Positions 7,586 through 14,575 are shown, numbered from the stretch's first letter. The stretch: DNA of 15,010 nucleotides from Syntrophomonadaceae bacterium (GCA_028686565.1 JAQUBU010000029.1:1-15010); one strand, 5' to 3'. Notes: generated from the letters alone by a model not told the origin. A program made the numbers and translations.

Positions 7586-8578
7586 GTGAACATAGTGAAA
7601 GCAATTAGTTTATTTTCTGGAGGACTTGATTCTCAACTGGCAGTATACCTAATTAAAAACCAAGGAATTGAAGTCATAGGTTTGAATTTTGTCAGTCCTT
7701 TCTTTGGAGCAAATGAATCAACCTACAAAGCTGCCCAGGAACTGGGTATTAAACTGCAGACTATAGATATTGGCCAGGAATATATAAGTGAAGTTTTAAG
7801 AAAACCAGTTTATGGTTACGGCAAAAATCTTAATCCCTGTATTGATTGCCATGCTTATATGTTAAAACGGGCGGGTCACTTCATGGAGGAGTACAATGCT
7901 TCGTTCATATTAACAGGTGAAGTTCTGGGCCAGAGACCTATGAGCCAGACCCGTTCCGCCCTAAGTTCAGTTGATAAAATTTCAGGTTATAAAGGTCTTA
8001 CACTAAGACCTCTTTCGGCGCTTTTGCTCCCTGAGACTATTCCCGAAAGTGAAGGTTGGATTGACCGCAATCAGCTCTTGGATATTAGCGGTCGGGGTCG
8101 CAGCCGGCAGATGGAACTTGCCCAAGAGTTTGGTATACATGATTACCCTACCCCAGCCGGCGGCTGCCTTCTAACTGATGAAAATTTCTCCCGGCGTATT
8201 AAACCCTTGCTGGCTACTAAAGACGAGATTGATCCCCTGGAAATAGAAGTGTATAAAGTAGGACGGCACTTTATTCTGAATGGAAACTTGCTGGTTGTAG
8301 GACGCAATCATGCGGAAAACGAACGGTTGCAGGAAATTGCTGCCGAAGCCGATTATCTTTTGAAGGTAATCGACCGACCTGGACCACTGGCACTTTTCAG
8401 AAGCTCAAGCATGCCTTCGCAACAGGAATTTGAATATGTTGCAGCTATTGTTGCACGTTATAGTGATGCTAAAAATGAAACTCAAGCTACTGTTAAAGCT
8501 TTCAAAACCAGCAGCAATGACTTTCAAACCTTTATAGTCAAACCCCTCTCCCCGGAGGCAGTACCTGTGACGGTATAG
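7586..8578 (+). CDS. PP-loop ATPase, tRNA-thiolation-like (MnmA/ThiI-related) with C-terminal NFACT-R-like domain
   Basis: The N-terminal half is an adenylating PP-loop fold with SGGLDS at residues 11-16, as in MnmA, ThiI and TtcA. Three cysteines stand out: C85 and C88 in NPCIDCH, and C194 in TPAGGCLLTD, the region where thiolases keep their second catalytic or cluster cysteine. A CxxC plus distal Cys layout is what cluster-dependent tRNA thiolases use. After about residue 215, VYKVGRHFIL, VVGRNHAENERL and IDRPGPLALFR resemble the NFACT-R-like RNA-binding domain often fused to such proteins. Databases often call relatives tRNA methyl- or thiotransferases; the modified base is not known. The start is uncertain: GTG 7586 has GGGAG five bases upstream, GTG 7595 gives the shortest usual N-terminus, and ATG 7574 lacks a ribosome binding site. 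It lies 13 bases after the DUF523 stop. Confidence 0.85.
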   Translation: MNIVKAISLFSGGLDSQLAVYLIKNQGIEVIGLNFVSPFFGANESTYKAAQELGIKLQTIDIGQEYISEVLRKPVYGYGKNLNPCIDCHAYMLKRAGHFMEEYNASFILTGEVLGQRPMSQTRSALSSVDKISGYKGLTLRPLSALLLPETIPESEGWIDRNQLLDISGRGRSRQMELAQEFGIHDYPTPAGGCLLTDENFSRRIKPLLATKDEIDPLEIEVYKVGRHFILNGNLLVVGRNHAENERLQEIAAEADYLLKVIDRPGPLALFRSSSMPSQQEFEYVAAIVARYSDAKNETQATVKAFKTSSNDFQTFIVKPLSPEAVPVTV

Positions 8579-8608
8579 TGTTTAGAGGGGAGTTCATCAT
8601 AACAAATA

Positions 8609-8647
8609 TAAATAAGGGGGCAAGATAAATCCCCGCCCCCTTATTTA
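8609..8647. terminator. Bidirectional rho-independent terminator between convergent genes
   Basis: A perfect 13-bp stem (8609-8621 with 8635-8647) contains a GGGGGC/GCCCCC core flanked by A/T pairs, so each strand ends in a T-rich arm (TTATTTA on plus, TTATTTATA on minus). The loop is 13 bases. The stop codon of the SGNH hydrolase (8641-8643) lies inside the right arm. It ends both the plus-strand PP-loop operon and the minus-strand UPF0182 operon. Confidence 0.85.
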
Positions 8648-9189
8648 AATATCTTGAGGTCAATCTGTTCAAACATGGCTTCATATCCGGCCATAGTGGG
8701 GTGACCGCCGTCAGCCAGCAATAATTCATTTTTCAATTTGCCGTTGGAGTCAAAAAACGCTTTAGAAAAGTCAATAATTTCCAAACCTTTTTCCTCAGCA
8801 TAAACTTTTATCCAAAGACGAATTCGGCTGATCAGCTTTTCCCATGAAGGATCATCTACCGCAGTCGGTATTCCCATTATTACCTTTATATCAGCAGCCA
8901 GAGCCTTCTCCGCCATACTTCGCAAATTCCAGATAATACGATCATATGATTCACCGCAAATAACATCGTTGATACCGCCCATTATTATTACATAACTGGG
9001 ATTGTACTTTAACACGGCACGTTCAAAGCGACCTAACATATCTGATGTCGTATTGCCGTTAATTCCCTTGTTTATCAGCTCAGCATCAATAACATCATCC
9101 AGCATCCGAACCCATGATGCCTGATGACCAAAAGGAAAACCATAGGTTATACTGTCACCCAAACATACTATCTTGATCTTCTCCGGCAT
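8641..9189 (-). CDS. SGNH/GDSL-type lipase-esterase (182 aa)
   Basis: A compact SGNH hydrolase, similar in size to TAP/TesA-type esterases. The four conserved blocks are visible: GDS with nucleophile Ser13 (LGDSITYG), block II in GINGNTTSDML (42-52, Gly45), block III GGIND (71-75, Asn74) and block V DGGHP (160-164, Asp160 and His163). There is no signal peptide, so it is probably cytoplasmic. The substrate cannot be told: thioesters, acetylated sugars and phospholipids are all possible in this family. ATG 9187-9189 has GGGAG nine bases upstream. It lies 32 bases downstream of the UPF0182 gene and is probably its operon partner. Its stop is embedded in the shared terminator. Confidence 0.9.
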   Translation of the reverse strand: MPEKIKIVCLGDSITYGFPFGHQASWVRMLDDVIDAELINKGINGNTTSDMLGRFERAVLKYNPSYVIIMGGINDVICGESYDRIIWNLRSMAEKALAADIKVIMGIPTAVDDPSWEKLISRIRLWIKVYAEEKGLEIIDFSKAFFDSNGKLKNELLLADGGHPTMAGYEAMFEQIDLKIFK

Positions 9190-9203
9190 TGATTACTACT
9201 CCC

Positions 9204-9233
9204 TTGCATTACTTCATTGCATTACTTCATTGC
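9204..9233. repeat. 13-base tandem duplication across the UPF0182 stop codon
   Basis: TTGCATTACTTCA occurs at 9204-9216 and again at 9217-9229, followed by TTGC (9230-9233). On the minus strand each copy contains ATG AAG TAA, so the stop codon region of the UPF0182 gene is duplicated. It fills much of the 32-base gap before the hydrolase gene. Confidence 0.85.
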
Positions 9234-11987
9234 AGCAGCTTCCAACTTGCTGATAACTTCATTCAATTTCTTTATATTCTCTCCGTAACCAGCCCAATCT
9301 CCTTCTTTGAGCAATTGGTTGGCCCGATTATAGTATTCACGGGCTAATTTAGCCAGTCCTTCTATTCCTTCGGTCGCAGACAGGTTATCATCAATATTGG
9401 CAGGTTGGGTTACATCATTGGCAGTACCTGGTTGTTTATTGAACAGCTTTAACAATGCTTGATCAAGGGATGGTTCCATAACTATTTTATTTTCAAATCC
9501 TACTATTACCCGCTTAAGTTCGGGCAGATTATTTTTTTCTGCCTGCAGATACAATGGTTCAACATACAGAAGCGATGTTTTTAAAGGAATAACCAATAGA
9601 TTGCCCCGATAGACTTTGGAGCCACGCTGATCCCAAAGGCTGATTTGCTGTGCAATTTCAGTGTTCTGGTTAATTCGCGACTCAATCTGTTCAGGCCCAT
9701 ATATTGTCTCCTGTTTGGGGAAACGGTAAACCAGCATTTTCCCATAATTATCGCCATCGGTCCGAGCTGCCATCCATGCTACCATATTGGGGCGGCTCTT
9801 AGGGGAGAACGGAGTCATTAGTATATACTCGGCTTTAGATGACCCGGGCAGATGCATGATAATATAATAGGGTTCCATTTTGGTAAGTTCGCTGCCCACA
9901 ATCTCATTGGGAATCAACCAGGGATCTTCCTTGTTATAGAAAACAGAGGGGTCCATCATATGAAATGTCTTGTACATCTCGGCCTGTATGGAAAATATAT
10001 CTTCCGGATAACGAATATGAGCCTTCAAGCCGGCCGGCATTTGGTCAAGCGGCTGGTAGACTTTTGGGAATATTTTGCTGTAAGTCTTAATTATAGGGTC
10101 CGAATTGTCAGCTACATAAAAACTCATCTTGCCGGAATAAGCATCACAAACCACTTTAACTGAATTGCGAATATAATTATTTCCCTGCTGGTCAAAGGGC
10201 TGTGCATATGGGTACATATTGGTAACCGTGTAAGCATCAAGCATCCAGTAAAGCTTGCCATCATCATTTATCACAATATAAGGATCGTTATCAAAGTGCA
10301 GGTAAGGAGCTATCATCTGCATTCTCTGAACAATGTTACGATTCATTAATATCTGACTGCTATTGGTTATTTCCGTGGATAAGAGCATTTTATAATCTTT
10401 CAGAGCCCAGCTAAACAGAAGACGTTGAACGAATGATTTTATCTTGATCCCCTCATCACCTTTATAAACAGAGCTGACATTCTTTTCTCCCTCAGGATAG
10501 TCAAATTCCTTCTGTTTGGTATTAACTATGACATAGTCTTTGGTTCTTTCCCCGAAATATATTTCCGGTCTTGTTATTTCCAGGTCGCTGCTAAAGCTAG
10601 GTGGAATATCTTTGATAAAGAACTTGGGAAAGCCTTCTTCAGCAATCTCATTCACCGGACTTACTACCACCCCATAACCATGGGTATACATCAAACGCTG
10701 GTTAATCCAGGTTTTAGCAATAGATGGCAGTTCTTCCTGGTCGATCTCCCGAGCTGAAAGCATTACCTGACGGTATTGGCCGTTAATCATGTAGCGGTCA
10801 ACATCGACATCATTAAAAACATAATAACTGCGCAGCTGCTGGAGGTTTTTATAAGTGGTTTGCAAAGGCTGCCAATCCCAAAGCCGCACATTGTTAATAG
10901 TGCTTTGATAATCAGAGCTGTTGATGTCCAAATTATTGTCCAGTTTGAATTCTTTGATTTCCGCAGTGTCCAGACCGTATGCCTGGCGGGTAAGTTTAAT
11001 GGCATTTTCGATATATGGTTTTTCCTTGTTGAATTCATTGGGCTTTACTACCAGATTTTGTATCAGTGAAGGGTAAACTCCTCCCAAAAGAACCGCAATA
11101 ACAAGCCAGGCTCCAAGGCTAATCAAAATCCAGTTGAATTTTTTCACAAAAATATTGATAAGTATTACCGCCGCAAGCACCAATGAAATCAGCAACAACA
11201 CCCGGTAGGACAACAGGCGGGCAAAAATATCGGTATAACTGGCACCGAAAACAATTCCGGAGGGCGAAAACAGGATATCATAAGCAGCCAGCTTGTAGCC
11301 CCAGGCTTTGAGAGCGAATACCAGGGCCAGCAGTACTGCCATATGCCCTTTGGCAAAACTAAACTGCCTCCAATCACCAAAAAGCAAATCGGAAGATGCA
11401 TTAACAATATAGACCGCGCCCAGAGCAATTATAAGCAAAACCAGCGCCATCATTAAAGTACTATAGACAAATTTATAAAAGGCAAGGTTGAAAAAATAAT
11501 AACCCAGGTCTTTATGGAAAATCGGGTCAGTGGTTCCCATACTTGTGCGATTTAGATACTGCTGAACTGTAAGCCAGTTCTCCGCTGCCACTGAACTGAC
11601 TAAAAATGCTGCAAATATACTCACACCCAAGAATATCCATTTGGAGTTGCGCCCCTTTATAAAACTTTGCCAGGGTGAGCGATCCTGGTCCAGGTAAATA
11701 ATAGTTCTGCCTTCCTCAGTTTCATCGATGGGCTCTTCTATTGGTCCCAGATGTCTCCTGGTCAAGTGTAAATTAAACATAAACAATGCCAGGGTAGCTG
11801 CAAACATAATTACATACAGAGCTATTTTGTTTAATAGTATTTTAGAGAAAACGCTGGCAAAATCAACTGACTGAAACCATAACCACTCCACGTAAAGACT
11901 GGCTATTTTCGATAATACCATTATAGCCAACATAAATATTATTAGTTTTGCCGTACTGCCCATTGGCCGCCTGGTTTCTATTTTCAT
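9222..11987 (-). CDS. UPF0182 family large membrane protein (921 aa)
   Basis: Length and layout match UPF0182 (COG1615). About seven hydrophobic helices fill the first third (roughly residues 14-33, 54-73, 117-135, 170-195, 215-232, 263-283, 289-308). A large soluble domain of about 550 residues follows, which should lie outside the membrane. Family-like stretches include NEFNKEKPYIENAIKLTRQAYGLD (about 330-353), YTHGYGVVVSPVNEI and PYYIIMHLPG. The last 60 residues are a charged helical tail after a linker rich in Pro, Asn and Thr. The molecular function of the family is unknown. ATG 11985-11987 has AGGAGG five bases upstream. A MITE-like element begins only about 12 bases beyond that ribosome binding site, so the promoter must lie in or beyond the element. 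It is probably co-transcribed with the SGNH hydrolase. Confidence 0.93.
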   Translation of the reverse strand: MKIETRRPMGSTAKLIIFMLAIMVLSKIASLYVEWLWFQSVDFASVFSKILLNKIALYVIMFAATLALFMFNLHLTRRHLGPIEEPIDETEEGRTIIYLDQDRSPWQSFIKGRNSKWIFLGVSIFAAFLVSSVAAENWLTVQQYLNRTSMGTTDPIFHKDLGYYFFNLAFYKFVYSTLMMALVLLIIALGAVYIVNASSDLLFGDWRQFSFAKGHMAVLLALVFALKAWGYKLAAYDILFSPSGIVFGASYTDIFARLLSYRVLLLISLVLAAVILINIFVKKFNWILISLGAWLVIAVLLGGVYPSLIQNLVVKPNEFNKEKPYIENAIKLTRQAYGLDTAEIKEFKLDNNLDINSSDYQSTINNVRLWDWQPLQTTYKNLQQLRSYYVFNDVDVDRYMINGQYRQVMLSAREIDQEELPSIAKTWINQRLMYTHGYGVVVSPVNEIAEEGFPKFFIKDIPPSFSSDLEITRPEIYFGERTKDYVIVNTKQKEFDYPEGEKNVSSVYKGDEGIKIKSFVQRLLFSWALKDYKMLLSTEITNSSQILMNRNIVQRMQMIAPYLHFDNDPYIVINDDGKLYWMLDAYTVTNMYPYAQPFDQQGNNYIRNSVKVVCDAYSGKMSFYVADNSDPIIKTYSKIFPKVYQPLDQMPAGLKAHIRYPEDIFSIQAEMYKTFHMMDPSVFYNKEDPWLIPNEIVGSELTKMEPYYIIMHLPGSSKAEYILMTPFSPKSRPNMVAWMAARTDGDNYGKMLVYRFPKQETIYGPEQIESRINQNTEIAQQISLWDQRGSKVYRGNLLVIPLKTSLLYVEPLYLQAEKNNLPELKRVIVGFENKIVMEPSLDQALLKLFNKQPGTANDVTQPANIDDNLSATEGIEGLAKLAREYYNRANQLLKEGDWAGYGENIKKLNEVISKLEAAAMK

Positions 11988-12005
11988 ATTATTTCCTCCT
12001 AATTT

Positions 12006-12195
12006 GATGACAAGGGGACGGCAGACTGTGTGAAAACTATTTTGCCGTTTTTATCCACCCCACTCAAGGGCCTTAACAGCCTGATTTTAGTGAAATGGCC
12101 CGAATAATTCCCTGGTTATGCCGATATACCTCCACTTTGAGGCATTGGTCTGGACTTTTTAGGATTTCACACAGTCTGACGGTTCTTTTGTCACC
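12006..12195. mobile_element. MITE-like element with imperfect terminal inverted repeats (about 190 bp)
   Basis: The left end (12006-12035) and right end (12165-12195) are inverted copies with one gap and a few mismatches. The inner 14 bases are exact: CAGACTGTGTGAAA at 12022-12035 and its complement at 12165-12178. The outer tips are GATGACAA and TTGTCACC. About 130 bases between them hold no open frame of note and no transposase. The layout is that of a non-autonomous element mobilised in trans. I see no convincing target-site duplication. The family of the parent transposon is not recognisable to me with certainty. Confidence 0.65.
12039..12067 (-). promoter_or_regulatory. Weak candidate promoter for UPF0182 inside the MITE-like element
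   Basis: The minus strand has TTGAGT (12067-12062), 17 bases, then CAAAAT (12044-12039); both match four of six consensus bases. It is the best sigma-A-like pair I could find close to the UPF0182 start. Confidence 0.22.
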
Positions 12196-12314
12196 TGGTT
12201 TTATTGATTAATAACTCAAGTTTCTGACCATAAGAACAGGCTGAAAAGCCCGAAAAAGCAATAAAATAAACTATTTAAAATTCCATATTGGCGAACATAG
12301 CGAGCTATCTTATA

Positions 12315-12541
12315 TGTCATTGCGAGTGCAGCGAAGCAATCCATCCATCGCCAAGTCATTTTAGATTGCTTCTCTACCGCTCGCAATTATCACGGGTAAT
12401 AACCCGCCACGATAAATGAAAAGCGTTAGAGCATTTTTCATTTACATAATCAATTACCGGGGAAGATTGCCGCGCTGCGCTCGCAATGACAGGTTGGCGC
12501 TGCGCTCGCAATGACAATTACGCTATTTCATAGCAATGACA
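12315..12541. repeat. Cluster of palindromic REP-like repeats
   Basis: A unit containing GTCATTGCGAG and GAAGCAATC (12315-12341) is followed by a diverged inverted copy (12364-12390). Then comes another inverted copy, GATTGCCGC...CTCGCAATGACA (12465-12491), a 20-base tandem repeat of its end (12472-12491 and 12497-12516, period 25), and a decayed fragment (12531-12541). Between them lie two further hairpins: CGGGT-aata-ACCCG (12393-12406) and a 9-bp stem AAATGAAAA/TTTTCATTT (12414-12422 with 12435-12443). The core motif resembles extragenic palindromic repeats dispersed in many bacterial genomes. No coding potential is evident. Confidence 0.75.
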
Positions 12542-12597
12542 AGTACACACTAGTTATGTCGCATAATATGTCAACTACGAAAGTTGAGTTAATAACC

Positions 12598-12723
12598 TTA
12601 ATCACATTGTAGAGCATATCGCGCTCTACCGGCCGGTATCCAGCTTCCTTTATCAATTGTATTTGGTACAAATCGTTTTATTTCCAGTTCACGTGCGATG
12701 CAGTGTACCTCAAGCCATTTCAT
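12598..12723 (-). CDS. Possible 41-codon orphan small ORF
   Basis: An open frame from ATG 12721-12723 to TAA 12598-12600 encodes 41 residues, starting MKWLEVHCIARELEIKRF and ending GRARYALQCD. It is basic and has no hydrophobic segment or family I recognise. GGGAG lies 11 bases upstream of the ATG. A perfect extended -10 sequence (12758-12766) lies further up with a plausible transcription start about 28 bases before the ATG. That promoter context is the main reason to list it. It may equally be a remnant of a larger gene or a leader of a non-coding transcript. Confidence 0.3.
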   Translation of the reverse strand: MKWLEVHCIARELEIKRFVPNTIDKGSWIPAGRARYALQCD

Positions 12724-12932
12724 CCATCTTTCTTCTCCCTAAATTTTGCTTAGGACTATTATAACAAATTTGAGGAATATACTTATAAAAATAAGGCCGG
12801 CAAGTTGTGATTGTCAATATTATTAATTATGTAAACTACTGTGTATTAGGACGTCTACTTACTGAATGGTCTTTTGGCCCTCTTCATCTCTGTATTCTTC
12901 TTGCATATCAAGAATTCTTGTTTTAAGCATCA
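12724..12932. other. Intergenic stretch without a supported gene
   Basis: Apart from the promoter-like sequence at 12758-12766 and a consensus -35 hexamer TTGACA on the minus strand (12817-12812), I see no gene, RNA fold or repeat here. An open stretch of 23 codons (12930 to 12859, minus) has no ribosome binding site and I do not treat it as a gene. Confidence 0.5.
12758..12766 (-). promoter_or_regulatory. Extended -10 promoter (TGTTATAAT)
   Basis: On the minus strand TG-T-TATAAT is a perfect extended -10 element. No good -35 lies at 16-18 bases, which extended -10 promoters tolerate. A separate TTGACA at 12817-12812 is too far upstream to pair with it. Transcription would start near 12751 and read toward the small ORF and the REP-like cluster. 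Confidence 0.45.
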
Positions 12933-13035
12933 GAAAGAAACTGCGGAGCAGTTTCTTTCGCACCGCTGCAATGAGGCAGGGGATTAAAACCCGCCGCCTG
13001 TTTTGTTAATAAACCCCCGCTTAAAGAAGCGGGGG
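12933..13035. other. Three consecutive stem-loops, possible structured RNA or transposon-end remnant
   Basis: Hairpin A is a perfect 12-bp stem with a three-base loop (12933-12944 with 12948-12959). Hairpin B pairs AGGC with GCCT (12974-12977, 12996-12999) and GGG with CCC (12980-12982, 12990-12992) around an A/T loop. Hairpin C is a perfect 9-bp stem (13014-13022 with 13027-13035) with loop aaag; on the minus strand it is followed by TTTATT, so it could terminate minus-strand transcripts. The spacing is compact and no convincing gene covers the region. Such clustered hairpins occur at ends of IS200/IS605-type elements and in small RNAs; which one applies is not decided by the sequence. Confidence 0.5.
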
Positions 13036-13071
13036 ACATCTTTTCGCCTGGTTATATGGTTCCTGCTGCAG

Positions 13072-13112
13072 TTTTAATAAAAACTGGCCTTAAGCTCTTA
13101 TTCTCAAGGCCA
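13072..13112 (-). terminator. Rho-independent terminator of the small unknown gene
   Basis: On the minus strand TGGCCTTGAG pairs with CTTAAGGCCA (13112-13103 with 13094-13085; ten pairs including one G-U) around an 8-base loop, followed by GTTTTTATT. It begins about 20 bases after the stop of the gene at 13132-13449. Confidence 0.8.
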
Positions 13113-13131
13113 ATTTTATAATTTGCAGCAT

Positions 13132-13449
13132 TTATTTCAAGCGATTCTTTCTGCTTCTGATTTTTGACTTAAAATACTGAATAGGGTCGACTCCTTCGGT
13201 AAATGTTAATGCCCAATCCAGCCTTTTGATTACTTCATCTGTATTCCCCTGCCCTGTATACAATAAGGGCTGACAGGAATACTTCTCTATAAATAGCCCC
13301 AGATCAAGCGCCATGTCTTCCAGTTCGTTAAAGCCCTGCTGTAAGGCTTCTAGATTTTGCTGATCGAGGTATTTTCTCAGTTCATTAACCTTATTACAGA
13401 TTTCCGATATGTTGTCATTTATTACTCCCACCGGCAAAAAATTGCTCAT
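13132..13449 (-). CDS. Small helical protein of unknown function (105 aa)
   Basis: I do not recognise the family. The protein is soluble and rich in charged and Leu/Ile residues with heptad-like spacing around residues 14-57 (INDNISEICNKVNEL, then LEALQQGFNELEDMALDLGLF), suggesting a helical bundle or short coiled coil. It ends in a strongly basic tail (SKIRSRKNRLK). There is no signal peptide or membrane segment, and a single cysteine pair (C18, C59) is not in a motif. ATG 13447-13449 has GGAG six bases upstream, and a good terminator follows the stop, so it is very likely a real gene. It is 89 bases downstream of D-Ala-D-Ala ligase on the same strand and may share its transcript. Confidence 0.75.
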   Translation of the reverse strand: MSNFLPVGVINDNISEICNKVNELRKYLDQQNLEALQQGFNELEDMALDLGLFIEKYSCQPLLYTGQGNTDEVIKRLDWALTFTEGVDPIQYFKSKIRSRKNRLK

Positions 13450-13507
13450 ATATTACTCCATAACCAGATTTTCTTGTATGGAATAATTCTACCTCCACCG
13501 GCAAAAA
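13428..13507. repeat. Short direct repeat CCACCGGCAAAAA (two copies)
   Basis: The 13-base word occurs at 13428-13440, inside the first codons of the small unknown gene, and at 13495-13507, between that gene and ddl, with similar flanking bases. The copies are 67 bases apart. On the minus strand the upstream copy is followed by GGAGG with no start codon at a fitting distance, which looks like a duplicated gene start. Confidence 0.6.
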
Positions 13508-13538
13508 CCCTTTTATGCAAGTGGGGGATTTTAGGAAT

Positions 13539-14468
13539 CTATTCTTCTTCCGCCATTATTAGAAATTTTTCTACCAGTTCGGGGAAACTTATTCCCGCCG
13601 CCCGTCCTGCATCAGGTATCAGGCTGGTAGCGGTCATTCCGGGTATAGTATTGACCTCCAATATATATGGATCACCATTCTGGTCAAGAATAAAATCTAT
13701 TCGTGAAAAACCCCGGCATTTTAGAGCCAGATAAGCTTTTATAGTAATCTTTTCGATTAGTTCCCTGGCCTCATTGTCTATCCGGGCGGGAATGATATGA
13801 GCAGACATACCCGGGGTATATTTCGATTCATAGTCGTAGTATTCATTCTGAGCTGTAATCTCTATAATAGGTAAGACTATCGGTTCATGATTTCCAATCA
13901 CTGCAACAGTCAGTTCAGTACCGGCAATAAACCTTTCCAGCAAGACTTCATCTCCAAAAGTCAGTGCCAATTCAATAGCTTTTAATAAATCATTTTCGTT
14001 CCTTACTATGGATGTCCCAACACTTGAACCTTGAGTTGGAGGTTTTACTACTATCGGCAATCCAAAGCGTTCAATTAATGATTTGGCAGCAAATGTTGTG
14101 CTGTTAAAGTCACGCTTATGGATAATCTCAAACTCTGCTGTAGGCAATCCTTCATAGCATAATATCTTTTTTGTCAGTATTTTGTCCATGCCAATAGCGC
14201 TGGCTGCAACTCCTGAGCCAGTATAGGGTATGCCCAATAAATCAAGATAGCCTTGCACAGTTCCATCTTCTCCGTTTTTTCCGTGCAGTGCAATAAATAC
14301 TACATCCGGTTTAATTTTTTCGATATCACTCAGTACACGAGGGTTAAAATCCAGGGATTCAACCTGGTATCCTCTTTCCAGTAAAGCTTTAACAACTGCC
14401 TGGCCGCTTTTCAGAGAAACCTCTCTTTCCTCGGAAGTCCCACCCATCAAAACGAGTACTTTCTTCAC
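13539..14468 (-). CDS. ddl: D-alanine--D-alanine ligase (309 aa)
   Basis: This cytoplasmic ATP-grasp ligase makes the D-Ala-D-Ala dipeptide for peptidoglycan. Motifs run in the expected order: GGTSEEREVSLKSG (9-22), LHGKNGEDGTVQG (61-73), GIPYTGSG (79-86), KPPTQGSSVG (142-151), ERFIAGTELTVAV (178-190), YYDYESKY (210-217), and RIDFIL with the metal-binding LEVNTIPGMT (270-279, Glu271 and Asn273). The tyrosine of the YDY loop is kept, as in dipeptide-forming ligases; D-Ala-D-Lac enzymes differ in this loop. I chose GTG 14466-14468 because GAGGGG lies seven bases upstream and the product then starts MKKVLVLMGG, as usual; a TTG at 14483 has no ribosome binding site. The promoter is probably between this gene and the tRNA terminator. 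Confidence 0.95.
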   Translation of the reverse strand: MKKVLVLMGGTSEEREVSLKSGQAVVKALLERGYQVESLDFNPRVLSDIEKIKPDVVFIALHGKNGEDGTVQGYLDLLGIPYTGSGVAASAIGMDKILTKKILCYEGLPTAEFEIIHKRDFNSTTFAAKSLIERFGLPIVVKPPTQGSSVGTSIVRNENDLLKAIELALTFGDEVLLERFIAGTELTVAVIGNHEPIVLPIIEITAQNEYYDYESKYTPGMSAHIIPARIDNEARELIEKITIKAYLALKCRGFSRIDFILDQNGDPYILEVNTIPGMTATSLIPDAGRAAGISFPELVEKFLIMAEEE

Positions 14469-14504
14469 TATTCCACCCCTCAACCATTATGTTTTCTCAT
14501 TGCT

Positions 14505-14545
14505 ATTATATTACATTATGCCCTATTTAAGAATCTATACGTCAA
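14505..14545 (-). promoter_or_regulatory. Candidate promoter region of ddl
   Basis: On the minus strand TTGACG (14545-14540) is followed at 19 bases by CATAAT (14520-14515), and ten bases further by a perfect TATAAT (14510-14505) whose -35 position is weak (TTCTTA). One of the two -10 sequences probably serves ddl, since the tRNA terminator lies just upstream. Confidence 0.35.
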
Positions 14546-14575
14546 TAAGGCTAATCTGCTTTCCCTAAAACAAAG

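Noticed and set aside
8543..8590. CCCCTCT/AGAGGGG inverted repeat at the end of the PP-loop gene
   Set aside because: Seven pairs with a 34-base loop; the 13-bp terminator just downstream explains termination better.
9852..11069. Several plus-strand open frames antisense to the UPF0182 gene
   Set aside because: All lie inside a continuous 921-residue family member and show no domain or start signal.
12315..12541. Possible CRISPR array
   Set aside because: Units occur in both orientations, differ in length and have no regular spacers; no cas gene is present.
12859..13010. Stop-to-stop open frame on the minus strand ending RDEEGQKTIQ
   Set aside because: About 48 codons without a start plus ribosome binding site, overlapping three hairpins; no family recognised. 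At most a gene remnant.
13508..13538. Terminator after ddl (CCC...GGGTTTTT on the minus strand)
   Set aside because: Only three firm pairs with a 12-base gap; too weak to call, so ddl may read into the small downstream gene.
13357..13734. Plus-strand open frame of 125 codons antisense to ddl and the small unknown gene
   Set aside because: It spans parts of two well-supported minus-strand genes and has no ribosome binding site or recognisable domain.
14469..14483. Upstream TTG start for ddl
   Set aside because: It would translate the GAGGGG ribosome binding site; the family N-terminus starts at GTG 14468.
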